26,650 nt of DNA, taken from positions 1 through 26,650 of the forward strand of contig JANLYQ010000001.1 of assembly GCA_031365725.1 (NCBI GenBank). The letters run 5' to 3'. The position numbers were made by a program, and so were the translations under genes. The DNA comes from JANLYQ01 sp031365725. GTDB lineage: Bacteria; Actinomycetota; Actinomycetes; JACCUZ01. Below the pieces are notes generated by a model, which had not been told where the DNA came from, ran no database searches, and was given only the letters and a program-made list of their open reading frames with translations. The stretch's first letter is position 1. Every line of letters starts with the position of its first letter. Below are positions 7,330-14,142 of the stretch, one piece after another.

Positions 7330-9456
7330 GTGCGACTTGCCCTCGGGTTGATCCTCACCGTCGTGGCTCTGGCCGTAGCCGGCCGGCGAGCGCTCTACCT
7401 CTATCGCCTGATCAGCTCCGGTCAGCCCGCACCCGGGCGCCTCGACGGCATCGGCACCCGGGCGCGCAGCCAGCTGCGGGAGGTCTTCGGTCAGCGCAAG
7501 CTGCTCACCTGGTCGGTGCCTGGGCTGGCGCACTTCTTCACGTTCTGGGCATTCGTGGTGCTCGCCGCGACGATCCTCGAGGCGTACGGCGCGTTGTTCG
7601 ACCGTCGGTTCGCCATCCCGCTGATCGGGCACTGGGCCCTGCTCGGGTTCCTCGAGGACTTCTTCGCGGTGGCGGTGCTGGCCTCGCTCGCGGTCTTCAC
7701 CGTGATCCGCATCAGGCAGTCGCCGGCTCGCAAGCAACGGGCCTCGCGGTTCTTCGGCTCGCACACCCGGGCCGCATGGCTGGTCCTGTTCATGATCTTC
7801 AACGTCATCTGGACGTTGTTCCTGTACCGCGGCGCCCAGGTCAACACCGGCGTCTTTCCCTTCGGCCGCGCGGCATTCGCCTCGCACGCGATCGGCTCTC
7901 TCCTGCACCCGCTGGGTCGGGGCACCAACGACGTCCTCGAGACCGTGGGCATCCTGCTGCAGATCGCGGTGGTGCTCGGCTTCCTGGTGCTGGTCGTCTA
8001 CTCCAAGCACCTGCACATCTTCCTGGCACCGCTCAACGTGCTGACCAAGCGCGAGCCCAACGCGCTGGGCCCGCTGCTGCCCATCACCATCGCCGGCAAG
8101 CCGGTCGACTTCGAGGACCTCGACTCCCTCGACGAAGACGCCGTGTTCGGCCGTGGCGCGATCGAGGACTTCACCTGGAAGGGGATGCTCGACTTCTCCA
8201 CCTGCACCGAGTGCGGCCGGTGCCAGGACCAGTGCCCGGCGTGGAACACCGGCAAGCCGCTCTCGCCCAAGATGGTGATCATGGACCTGCGCGACCACCT
8301 GTTCGCCAAGGGGGCCGAAGGCCCGGATGGTCCTGAGCACAGCCGGCCGCTGGTCGGTACGGCCGAGGAGAACGGCGTCATCGACCCTGACGTGCTGTGG
8401 TCCTGCACCACCTGTGGTGCGTGCGTCGAGCAGTGCCCGGTCGACATCGAGCACATCGACCACATCCTCGACCTGCGCCGGTTCCAGGTGCTGGTCGAGT
8501 CGTCGTTCCCGTCCGAAGCCGGCACGATGCTGAAGAACCTGGAGAACAAGGGCAACCCGTGGGGCATGTCCGCCAAGTCACGGCTCGACTGGACCAAGGA
8601 CCTGCCCTTCGAGGTGCCGGTGCTCGGCCGCGATGTCGAGTCCCTCGCCGAGGTCGACTACCTGTTCTGGGTGGGGTGCGCCGGCGCTCTGGAGGACCGC
8701 GCAAAGAAGACCACCCGCGCCTTTGCCGAGCTGCTGCACATCGCTGGTGTGCGGTTCGCTGTGCTCGGTGAGGCCGAGGCGTGCTCGGGTGACCCGGCCC
8801 GGCGGCTGGGCAACGAGTTCGTCTTCCAGATGCTGGCCGCGCAGAATGTCGCGACCCTCAACGAGGCAGGCGCCGCACGACCTGCTGAGGCTGAGGCGGG
8901 CGGCGTACCCGCCAGTCAAGGGCCGACGATCGTGGCGACCTGTCCGCACTGCTTCAACTCCCTGGCGCGGGAGTATCCGCAGGTCGGCGGGACCTATGAC
9001 GTCGTGCACCACACCCAGCTGTTGGACCGGCTCGTGCAAGAGGGCAGGCTCACGCCGGTCACGCCGATCGACCAGCTGGTGACCTACCACGACCCCTGCT
9101 ATCTGGGGCGGCACAACACGGTCTACACCCCGCCGCGGGAGGTGCTCGCGAGTGTGCCGGGGCTGCGCACGCAGGAGATGCACCGCTGCAAGGAGCGCGG
9201 TTTCTGCTGCGGTGCTGGCGGTGCGCGGATGTGGATGGAGGAGAAGATCGGCAAGCGGGTCAACGTCGAACGCGTCGACGAGGCGCTCGCTCTGGACCCT
9301 GATGTCGTGTCGACGGCGTGCCCGTTCTGCCTGGTCATGCTGGGCGACGCCGTGACCGGCAAGCAGCAGGACGGCTCGGCCCGCGAGGACGTCGAAGTGC
9401 TGGACGTGAGCCAGATGCTGCTGCGGTCGGTGCGTGCTGCCGAGCCGACCAGCTGA
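7330..9456 (+). CDS. etfD: EtfD-like membrane (Fe-S) oxidoreductase with heterodisulfide-reductase-type CCG domains
   Basis: A 708-aa membrane-anchored iron-sulfur protein. About five N-terminal transmembrane helices (residues ~2-24, 66-85, 100-126, 148-168, 205-232) form a NarI-like haem/quinone module. Two ferredoxin-type 4Fe-4S motifs follow: Cys292/295/298/302 (CTECGRCQDQCP) and Cys359/362/365/369 (CTTCGACVEQCP). The C-terminal half has two CCG-type cluster domains as in HdrD/GlpC, with cysteines at 450 (WVGC), 538 (CPHC), 590 (DPCY), 626-627 (FCCGAGG) and 664 (CPFC). In M. tuberculosis the homologous EtfD (Rv0338c) takes electrons from EtfBA during fatty-acid beta-oxidation and passes them to the membrane quinone pool. 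I assign that role by similarity; etfBA is not in the window. GTG start with GGAGGA at 7321-7326. The next gene begins eight bases after its stop. Confidence 0.88.
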   Translation: MRLALGLILTVVALAVAGRRALYLYRLISSGQPAPGRLDGIGTRARSQLREVFGQRKLLTWSVPGLAHFFTFWAFVVLAATILEAYGALFDRRFAIPLIGHWALLGFLEDFFAVAVLASLAVFTVIRIRQSPARKQRASRFFGSHTRAAWLVLFMIFNVIWTLFLYRGAQVNTGVFPFGRAAFASHAIGSLLHPLGRGTNDVLETVGILLQIAVVLGFLVLVVYSKHLHIFLAPLNVLTKREPNALGPLLPITIAGKPVDFEDLDSLDEDAVFGRGAIEDFTWKGMLDFSTCTECGRCQDQCPAWNTGKPLSPKMVIMDLRDHLFAKGAEGPDGPEHSRPLVGTAEENGVIDPDVLWSCTTCGACVEQCPVDIEHIDHILDLRRFQVLVESSFPSEAGTMLKNLENKGNPWGMSAKSRLDWTKDLPFEVPVLGRDVESLAEVDYLFWVGCAGALEDRAKKTTRAFAELLHIAGVRFAVLGEAEACSGDPARRLGNEFVFQMLAAQNVATLNEAGAARPAEAEAGGVPASQGPTIVATCPHCFNSLAREYPQVGGTYDVVHHTQLLDRLVQEGRLTPVTPIDQLVTYHDPCYLGRHNTVYTPPREVLASVPGLRTQEMHRCKERGFCCGAGGARMWMEEKIGKRVNVERVDEALALDPDVVSTACPFCLVMLGDAVTGKQQDGSAREDVEVLDVSQMLLRSVRAAEPTS

Positions 9457-9464
9457 GCCCGCCG

Positions 9465-10184
9465 GTGCGGCTCGCGATGTGGTCCGGTCCGCGGACCTTG
9501 TCGACGGCGATGATGCGGGCGTTCTCCTCGCGGCCGGACTGTGTGGTGGTCGACGAGCCCCTCTACGCGTTCTACCTCGCGGCGAGCGGCATCCAGCACC
9601 CGGCGCGCGCGGCGGTCATGGCCAGCCAGTCGCAGGACTGGGCGACCGTGGTGCGTGCTCTGACCACCGACCCGTTACCGCCCGGTCGCACGTTGTCCTA
9701 TCAGAAGCACATGACCCATCACATGCTGCCGGAGGTGGATCGGACCGCCTTCGCGCCGTTGACGCACGCCTTCCTGGTGCGGGACCCGCGCGACCTCCTG
9801 CGGTCGTATGCGCAGGTGCGCACTGCCCCCACCCTCGAGGACCTCGGCCTGCCGCAACAGGTTGAGCTGTTCGAACGGTTCGGTGGTCCGGTCCTCGCCT
9901 CGGCCGATGTCCTCGCCGACCCGACAGCGGCCCTCACGGCGCTCTGCGATGCCGTCGGCATCGCCTTCACCCCGGCGATGCTGTCGTGGCCGGCCGGACC
10001 GCACCCGGCGGACGGAGTGTGGGCCGAGCACTGGTACGCCGGGGTGCGGGCGTCCATCGGTTTCGCGCAGCGGTCGCGCGGTCCGGCGCCGACCGACGAG
10101 TTGCCCGAGCGACTGGAACCGTTGCTGGCGCGGTGCATTCCCTACTACGACGCGCTGGCCGCCCACCGGCTGCTCGTCACCTGA
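9465..10184 (+). CDS. Sulfotransferase-like P-loop protein
   Basis: A 239-aa protein. Near the N-terminus MWSGPRTLSTAMMRAF resembles the 5'-phosphosulfate (PAPS) binding loop of sulfotransferases (SxPRSxxT type). Mid-protein FLVRDPRDLLRSYAQV resembles the 3'-phosphate binding RDPRDxxxS motif. The rest fits the compact bacterial sulfotransferase-like family. Whether it transfers sulfate is unknown; many members have no assigned substrate. The start chosen is GTG 9465, eight bases after the reductase stop. ATG 9477 (at MWSGPR) is the alternative. No good Shine-Dalgarno was found, suggesting translational coupling. The aminotransferase gene starts 10 bases after its stop, and the pairing with a class IV aminotransferase is probably functional. 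Confidence 0.75.
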   Translation: MRLAMWSGPRTLSTAMMRAFSSRPDCVVVDEPLYAFYLAASGIQHPARAAVMASQSQDWATVVRALTTDPLPPGRTLSYQKHMTHHMLPEVDRTAFAPLTHAFLVRDPRDLLRSYAQVRTAPTLEDLGLPQQVELFERFGGPVLASADVLADPTAALTALCDAVGIAFTPAMLSWPAGPHPADGVWAEHWYAGVRASIGFAQRSRGPAPTDELPERLEPLLARCIPYYDALAAHRLLVT

Positions 10185-10194
10185 GGAGACCGTC

Positions 10195-11103
10195 GTGCTG
10201 CAGACCTTCGACCCGCGCAACCGCGACCTGGTCGTCTACGTGGCGGGGCGGCTCACGCACCGCGACGACGCGGCGGTCAGCCCGTTCGACTCGGTCGTGC
10301 AGGGTGGCGACGCGGTCTGGGAAGGCTTGCGGCTGCACGACGGGCGCATCTTCGGCCTCACCGAGCACCTGGCCCGACTGCGCCGCTCGGCGCACGCCCT
10401 CGCCTTCACCGACATACCGTCCGACGACGAGATCACCGACGCGATCCGTGCGACGCTTGCCGCCAACAGCATGCGTGACGAGGTGCACGTCCGGCTGACC
10501 CTGACCCGCGGGGTGAAAGTCACCAGCGGCATGGACCCGCGACTCAACCAGTCCGGCCCGACGCTGATCGTGCTGGCCGAGTGGAAGGCGCCGGTCTACG
10601 GCGACGACGGCATCACCTTGGTCACGTCGTCCTTCCGCCGGCCGCCGCCGGACGTGCTGGACCCGAAGATCCACCACAACAACCTGCTGACCTCGATCCT
10701 CGCGAAGGTCGAGGCCAATGTCGCCGGCGCCGATGATGCCCTGCTGCTCGACCAAGCCGGCTTCGTCGCAGAAACCAATGCCACCAACGTGTTTCTCGTC
10801 GTCGGTGGTGCCGTGCTCACACCCACCACGCGGGCCTGTCCAGAGGGCATCACCCGCGCCGCGGTGCTCGACCTGTGCGCCACTGGTGCCGTCGCCGCTG
10901 TCGACGTACGCATCGGCGACTGGTCGCTCACCGACGTCTACAACGCCGACGAGGTGTTCGTCACCGGCACGATGGGCGGCCTGACGTGGGTGCGCACGGT
11001 TGATGGTCGCCTCATCGGAGCGGGCGAGTGCGGGCCGGTGACCGCTGCCCTCCAGGCGGCGTACGCCGACCGCACCGCCACCACCGGCACCCGGGTCGCG
11101 TGA
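10195..11103 (+). CDS. Class IV PLP aminotransferase (BCAT / D-amino-acid aminotransferase-like)
   Basis: A 302-aa fold-type IV aminotransferase. Family features include GGDAVWEGLRLHDGRIF near the N-terminus, then HLARLRRSA. The PLP-binding lysine is Lys158 in LDPKIHHNNLLTSILAK. It is followed by DDALLLDQAGFVAETNATN, the usual E-x(2-4)-N segment contacting the cofactor, and VFVTGTMGGLTWVRTVDGR at the C-terminal active-site loop. Substrate (branched-chain, D-amino acid or aminodeoxychorismate-like) cannot be decided from sequence; GTMGG differs from the usual GTA of IlvE. GTG start with AGGAG (10184-10188) six bases upstream, overlapping the preceding gene's stop. Last gene of the reductase/sulfotransferase-like/aminotransferase unit; the tandem-repeat region follows. 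Confidence 0.88.
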   Translation: MLQTFDPRNRDLVVYVAGRLTHRDDAAVSPFDSVVQGGDAVWEGLRLHDGRIFGLTEHLARLRRSAHALAFTDIPSDDEITDAIRATLAANSMRDEVHVRLTLTRGVKVTSGMDPRLNQSGPTLIVLAEWKAPVYGDDGITLVTSSFRRPPPDVLDPKIHHNNLLTSILAKVEANVAGADDALLLDQAGFVAETNATNVFLVVGGAVLTPTTRACPEGITRAAVLDLCATGAVAAVDVRIGDWSLTDVYNADEVFVTGTMGGLTWVRTVDGRLIGAGECGPVTAALQAAYADRTATTGTRVA

Positions 11104-11135
11104 GCCCGCCAGCGGGGTGGCGGCATCCGGTCGCC

Positions 11136-11225
11136 CGACGTCGAGTGGCGGAACCTGGTCGTCCGCGACGTCGAGTGGCGGAACCTGGTCGTCCGCGACG
11201 TCGAGTGGCGGTACCTGGTCGTCCG
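11136..11225. repeat. 30-bp tandem repeat, three full copies
   Basis: Three head-to-tail 30-bp units at 11136-11165, 11166-11195 and 11196-11225. The first two are identical and the third differs by one base (ggaacc to ggtacc). A degenerate fourth copy precedes them (about 11117-11135). Each unit contains the core cgtcgagtggcgg. The array lies between the convergent aminotransferase and dcd genes, starting 33 bases after the aminotransferase stop. It has no spacer structure. Confidence 0.9.
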
Positions 11226-11246
11226 CCGAGCCCTAGGTCAGCCACC

Positions 11247-11261
11247 TTCCGCCACTCGACG
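11247..11261. repeat. Inverted copy of the tandem-repeat core
   Basis: ttccgccactcgacg is the exact reverse complement of the 15-bp core of repeat units 1 and 2. Its last 13 bases pair perfectly with 11199-11211 of unit 3 across a 37-base loop. This could give a terminator-like stem between the two convergent genes. Confidence 0.8.
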
Positions 11262-11295
11262 CCACGCCGGCGACCAAGGGGCCGGGCCTTGCGGC

Positions 11296-11871
11296 TCAGG
11301 TCTGGGTGCGGTGGAAGTTCTGGAACGAGCGGGACGGCGTCGGCCCACGCTGCCCTTGGTAGCGCGACCCGGAGGCGCCTGACCCGTACGGCGCCTCGGC
11401 CGGGCTCGTGAGCTGGAAGAAGCAGAGCTGGCCGATCTTCATGCCCGGCCACAGCTTGATCGGCAGGGTGGCGACGTTCGACAGCTCGAGGGTCACGTGC
11501 CCCGAGAACCCGGCGTCGATGAAGCCGGCCGTCGAGTGCGTGAGCAGCCCCAACCGGCCGAGGCTCGACTTGCCTTCGAGCCTTGCGGACACGTCGTCGC
11601 CCAGCGACACGACCTCATAGGTCGACCCGAGCACGAACTCCCCCGGGTGCAGGATGAACGGCTCGTCGCCTTCGGGCTCGACCCTCCGTGTCAGGTCCGG
11701 CTGCTCGACCGCCGGGTCGATGTGCGGGTAGCGATGGTTCTCGAACACCCGGAAGTAGCGATCAATGCGGACGTCGACACTTGACGGCTGCACCATGGAC
11801 GGGTCGAAGGGGTCGAGGCCGACCCTGCCGGACTCGATGGCGGCCCTGATGTCCCTGTCCGATAACAGCAC
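11296..11871 (-). CDS. dcd: dCTP deaminase, probably bifunctional with dUTPase activity
   Basis: Converts dCTP to dUTP, and in the M. tuberculosis type onward to dUMP plus PPi, supplying dTTP synthesis. The 191-aa length and numbering match the M. tuberculosis bifunctional Dcd:Dut. The active-site stretch runs from about residue 101 (KSSLGRLGLL) through THSTAGFIDAGFSG to VTLELSN, with Ala115 and catalytic Glu129 in the same positions as in that enzyme. N-terminal MLLSDRDIRAAI and C-terminal YQGQRGPTPSR are also typical. The GTG start at 11871 has no ribosome-binding site but sits six bases after a TAGGGT -10 box, so the mRNA is probably leaderless. Divergent from tRNA-Gly; convergent with the aminotransferase. 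Confidence 0.96.
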   Translation of the reverse strand: MLLSDRDIRAAIESGRVGLDPFDPSMVQPSSVDVRIDRYFRVFENHRYPHIDPAVEQPDLTRRVEPEGDEPFILHPGEFVLGSTYEVVSLGDDVSARLEGKSSLGRLGLLTHSTAGFIDAGFSGHVTLELSNVATLPIKLWPGMKIGQLCFFQLTSPAEAPYGSGASGSRYQGQRGPTPSRSFQNFHRTQT

Positions 11872-11877
11872 GGGATG

Positions 11878-11883
11878 ACCCTA
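11878..11883 (-). promoter_or_regulatory. -10 box of leaderless dcd promoter
   Basis: On the minus strand TAGGGT (11883-11878) is followed by six bases and then the GTG start codon, so transcription is predicted to begin at the start codon. No convincing -35. Confidence 0.55.
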
Positions 11884-11926
11884 GCGGCGGCCGGGAACGC
11901 ATCCCGACCCATCACGGCGAACGCGT

Positions 11927-11932
11927 TAGCAT
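11927..11932 (+). promoter_or_regulatory. Candidate -10 box of the tRNA-Gly promoter
   Basis: TAGCAT lies 16 bases upstream of the mature tRNA 5' end, which would leave a leader of about 10 bases. The -35 region is not recognisable. Confidence 0.4.
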
Positions 11933-11948
11933 GTGCCGGTTGCACCTC

Positions 11949-12022
11949 GCGGGTGTAGTTCAATGGCAGAACATCAGCTTCCCAAGCTGACAGTGCGAGT
12001 TCGATTCTCGTCACCCGCTCCA
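11949..12022 (+). tRNA. tRNA-Gly (anticodon CCC)
   Basis: A complete cloverleaf can be drawn. The acceptor stem is GCGGGTG (11949-11955) with CACCCGC (12012-12018). The D stem is GTTC/GAAC. The anticodon stem TCAGC/GCTGA encloses the loop TTCCCAA, giving anticodon CCC for codon GGG. The T stem GCGAG/CTCGT encloses TTCGATT, and the discriminator T is followed by an encoded CCA. It stands alone, with no neighbouring tRNA, and no integrase or duplicated tRNA 3' end was seen. Confidence 0.97.
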
Positions 12023-12132
12023 GCCCTGCGCTCCGCCGCCCCCTCGGAAGATCAACAGCGAGGGCACAGCTCGGGGGTTGGCGCGAGCTGCTGGGCGATC
12101 GCGGACGACGGCGCGGGCGGCGGGGCAGTCAC

Positions 12133-12177
12133 GGCGGTCATGGCGGTGATGGCGGTCGCGGCGGTCAAGGCGGATGG
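12133..12177. repeat. 9-bp tandem repeat at the head of the hydrolase pseudogene
   Basis: About 4.5 degenerate copies of ggcggtcat (ggcggtcat, ggcggtgat, ggcggtcgc, ggcggtcaa, then partial). They cover the likely start codons of the lipoprotein-type N-terminus, so the true start there is uncertain and copy-number slippage could alter it. Confidence 0.65.
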
Positions 12178-12997
12178 CGAGCGCATTGCTGTGATCGCCG
12201 CATTGGTGGGGCTGGCCAAGCTCACTGGTTGCAGCAGCAGTCGTAGCAGCGCGAGCCCATGCTCGGGCGACACGGGCAGCACGACCAGCGCGGGAAGCCG
12301 CGGGCATCCAGCTGACGGGTTGACGGACTGGGGTTGGGGGCTGTCGAGCCGCTCGGCGTCGGGCTGGCCGCTGCCGCGCTCCCCGAGCGTCCGGACTGCG
12401 CGGCCGACGTGGGCGGCACCTTCGTCCGGGCGACCACCAGCGAAGGCAACGGCGTCGGCATCCTGATCATCGGCACGGGCACCGGTGGCGTGGTGCTCGG
12501 GCCGCAGGACGATGGCGACATCTGCCAGTGGCTGCCCTACGCCAAGGAGCTCGCCACGACGTACCGCGTGGCGCTGTTCGACTGGAAAGAACCACGGGAG
12601 GAGCTCGCCCAGCTCTCGGTGACCGCCCTCCGGCGTGCGGGTGCCCGCAAGGTCGTGCTGGGCGGCGCGTCCTACGGCGGGGCGATCGCGATGTCCCAGG
12701 CCTACCGCGTTCGGCCCGCCCAAGTGGGTGTCCTGTCCTTCGGTGGCGAGCTGACGCTGCCCGGCCTCGACGGCCGCCCCGGCATCCGCTGGTGGCGCGG
12801 CCCTTTAGTGCAGATCGGCAGCAACCAGGACAGCTTCTTCACGGCCAAGCACGCCCGAGAACTCCGAGCTCTACATCCCGGACCCGAGACGATCCTGATG
12901 CCCGGGCAGCGTGCACGGCGTCGACCTGCTCGACAGCCCGCGCCAGGCCCAGGTGCGCGCGACCGTCACACAGTTCTTGGCCACCCTCCTGCGCTGA
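12149..12997 (+). pseudogene. Lipoprotein-type alpha/beta hydrolase interrupted by two frameshifts
   Basis: The parts of one secreted hydrolase lie in two frames. Segment 1, read from ATG 12149 (or 12140), has a lipoprotein signal: a charged start, IAVIAALVGLAKL, then the lipobox LTGC with Cys at 12230-12232, and a Ser/Thr/Gly-rich linker. Somewhere in about 12316-12370 the coding shifts to the next frame, which carries ILIIGTGTGGV, ICQWLPYAKELA, the nucleophile elbow GGASYGGA (Ser codon 12670) and the acid in GSNQDSFF (Asp codon 12829). At 12901-12907 the sequence cccgggc appears to have one extra G: the C-terminus with SVHGVDLLD (catalytic His codon 12914) and FLATLLR-stop is back in the first frame. 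Without the shifts the triad cannot form. A sequencing or assembly error in the GC-rich run is possible, so a functional gene is not excluded. If intact it would be an exported esterase-like protein. Confidence 0.65.
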
Positions 12998-13018
12998 CCA
13001 CCAGAGGCGGTCAGCGCA
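12990..13018. terminator. Bidirectional hairpin between hydrolase and PD40 gene
   Basis: TGCGCTGACC (12990-12999), a 9-base loop, and GGTCAGCGCA (13009-13018) form a perfect 10-bp stem. It spans the hydrolase stop codon (TGA 12995-12997) and lies 28 bases beyond the end of the convergent minus-strand gene, so it could terminate both. Confidence 0.6.
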
Positions 13019-13046
13019 GGGCTCCTGGTTCGGCGCAGGGCTTGGG

Positions 13047-14051
13047 TCAACTAGGCCGTGGACCCCAGTTTGGGTAGTTCACCGGCTGCGTACGGGTGCC
13101 GGTGACAATGACCCGGAGGTGCCTGCCGTCCGGCTTCATCGTGCACAGGTTGTCTACGCCAGCGGCCACGTCGTAGCAGCCCACCAGCAGCCGCTTGCCA
13201 TCCGGTGACCAGATCGGCTTGAACATCGCCCACCGCGGAGTCCCCGCACGGACGACGTGCTGGCCCGTGCCATCGGGGTGGACCGCGATGACCGAACCGG
13301 AGCCAGGTGACTGCGGGGTGTTGCGGTCGATGTTGAACACCAGCCAGCTGCCATCCGGCGACCAGTCGGGGTGCTCCAGGCCGCCGGTGGGAGCAAGCAC
13401 CTGGTGCGCGCCGGTGCCGTCAATGCGCATCACGTACAGCGCCTCGTTCTGCACGCCGTCCGCGCCGACGCCCGTGATGCGGCCGAACGCGATGTGCCTG
13501 CCGTCCGGGGAGTAGACCGGCTCGACATCAAACGTGTCGCGAGTCAGTGCGTGCGCGTCACTGCCATCGGTGCGCATGACCCAGATACTGGTGTGGAACG
13601 ACGGATCATCAGGGACCGCGGCTGACGCGTCGAACGCGAGGTGCTGCCCGTCCGGGGAGAAGCGCGGAACTTCTGAGATGCCTGGCCCGTGGGTGAGCTG
13701 GCGCAGGTGCGTGCCGTCCGGACGCACTGTGGCGATCTGCTCGCCCTCGGCATCGAAGAAGTCATAGGCGATGCTGCGCCCACCGGGCGCCCAGTCGTTG
13801 AAGTTGGCTTGAGTCTGGGTGAGCGGGCGCTGGTGACTGCCATCGGAGTGCGCCGTCCACAGGGTGAAGTCCTGGATGCCGGGGGTGACACGGGCAAAAG
13901 TGATGTCGCCGTTGCGGACGGTCTCGACAGATCCCGCCGGTGCCGCTGCCATCGTGATGACTGCAAGCGCGACGATTGCTGCCGCGACAGCGCGGGTCGA
14001 GCCGCGTCCGGCCCGTGCGACGCGGGGACGGATGTGGGCGGGCGTGGGCAT
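13047..14051 (-). CDS. Secreted TolB/PD40-like beta-propeller protein
   Basis: A 334-aa exported protein. The signal peptide has an Arg-rich start and the hydrophobic core AVAAAIVALAVITMAAA (about residues 21-37), ending near AGSVET. The mature part consists of PD40 (WD40-like) repeats recognisable by a recurring FSPDG / WSPDG / YSPDG turn followed by hydrophobic-Ala-Phe, each preceded by a DGT or DGS turn (about six blades). Such propellers resemble TolB but occur widely as stand-alone actinobacterial secreted proteins of unknown ligand. Good ribosome-binding site AGGAGG (14057-14062) five bases before the ATG. It lies 91 nt downstream of the membrane protein of the sigma-factor unit on the same strand, with a hairpin between, so it may be a separate transcript. 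Confidence 0.85.
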   Translation of the reverse strand: MPTPAHIRPRVARAGRGSTRAVAAAIVALAVITMAAAPAGSVETVRNGDITFARVTPGIQDFTLWTAHSDGSHQRPLTQTQANFNDWAPGGRSIAYDFFDAEGEQIATVRPDGTHLRQLTHGPGISEVPRFSPDGQHLAFDASAAVPDDPSFHTSIWVMRTDGSDAHALTRDTFDVEPVYSPDGRHIAFGRITGVGADGVQNEALYVMRIDGTGAHQVLAPTGGLEHPDWSPDGSWLVFNIDRNTPQSPGSGSVIAVHPDGTGQHVVRAGTPRWAMFKPIWSPDGKRLLVGCYDVAAGVDNLCTMKPDGRHLRVIVTGTRTQPVNYPNWGPRPS

Positions 14052-14108
14052 CAGGTCCTCCTCGGTGGCAGCGAGTGGCCACTCACCCCAACACAGTCAC
14101 CAGCCACA

Positions 14109-14126
14109 GCGCGGGTTACACCGCGC
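14109..14126 (-). terminator. Hairpin downstream of the putative anti-sigma gene
   Basis: GCGCGG, a 6-base loop, and CCGCGC form a perfect 6-bp GC stem 16 bases past the stop of the 14143-14805 gene. No T-run. It may separate the sigma unit from the PD40 gene. A second palindrome, GAGTGGCCACTC (14073-14084), sits between the hairpin and the PD40 start codon and could be an operator. Confidence 0.4.
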
Positions 14127-14142
14127 GACGGGTTTCTTCGCG

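Noticed and set aside
7225..8463. A 412-codon minus-strand frame opposite the etfD-like gene
   Set aside because: The sense strand carries conserved Fe-S motifs throughout; no motif on this strand.
11136..11225. Possible CRISPR array
   Set aside because: The 30-bp units are directly contiguous with no spacers and no cas genes nearby; it is a plain tandem repeat.
11949..12022. tRNA-Gly as an integration site for a mobile element
   Set aside because: No integrase, no duplicated 3' end of the tRNA and no change in gene character downstream were found.
12052..12723. A minus-strand frame of 223 codons opposite the hydrolase
   Set aside because: Considered because the sense gene is frameshifted, but the sense strand has clear hydrolase motifs (GASYGG, SVHG) and this frame has none; its TAITAM repeats mirror the 9-bp repeat.
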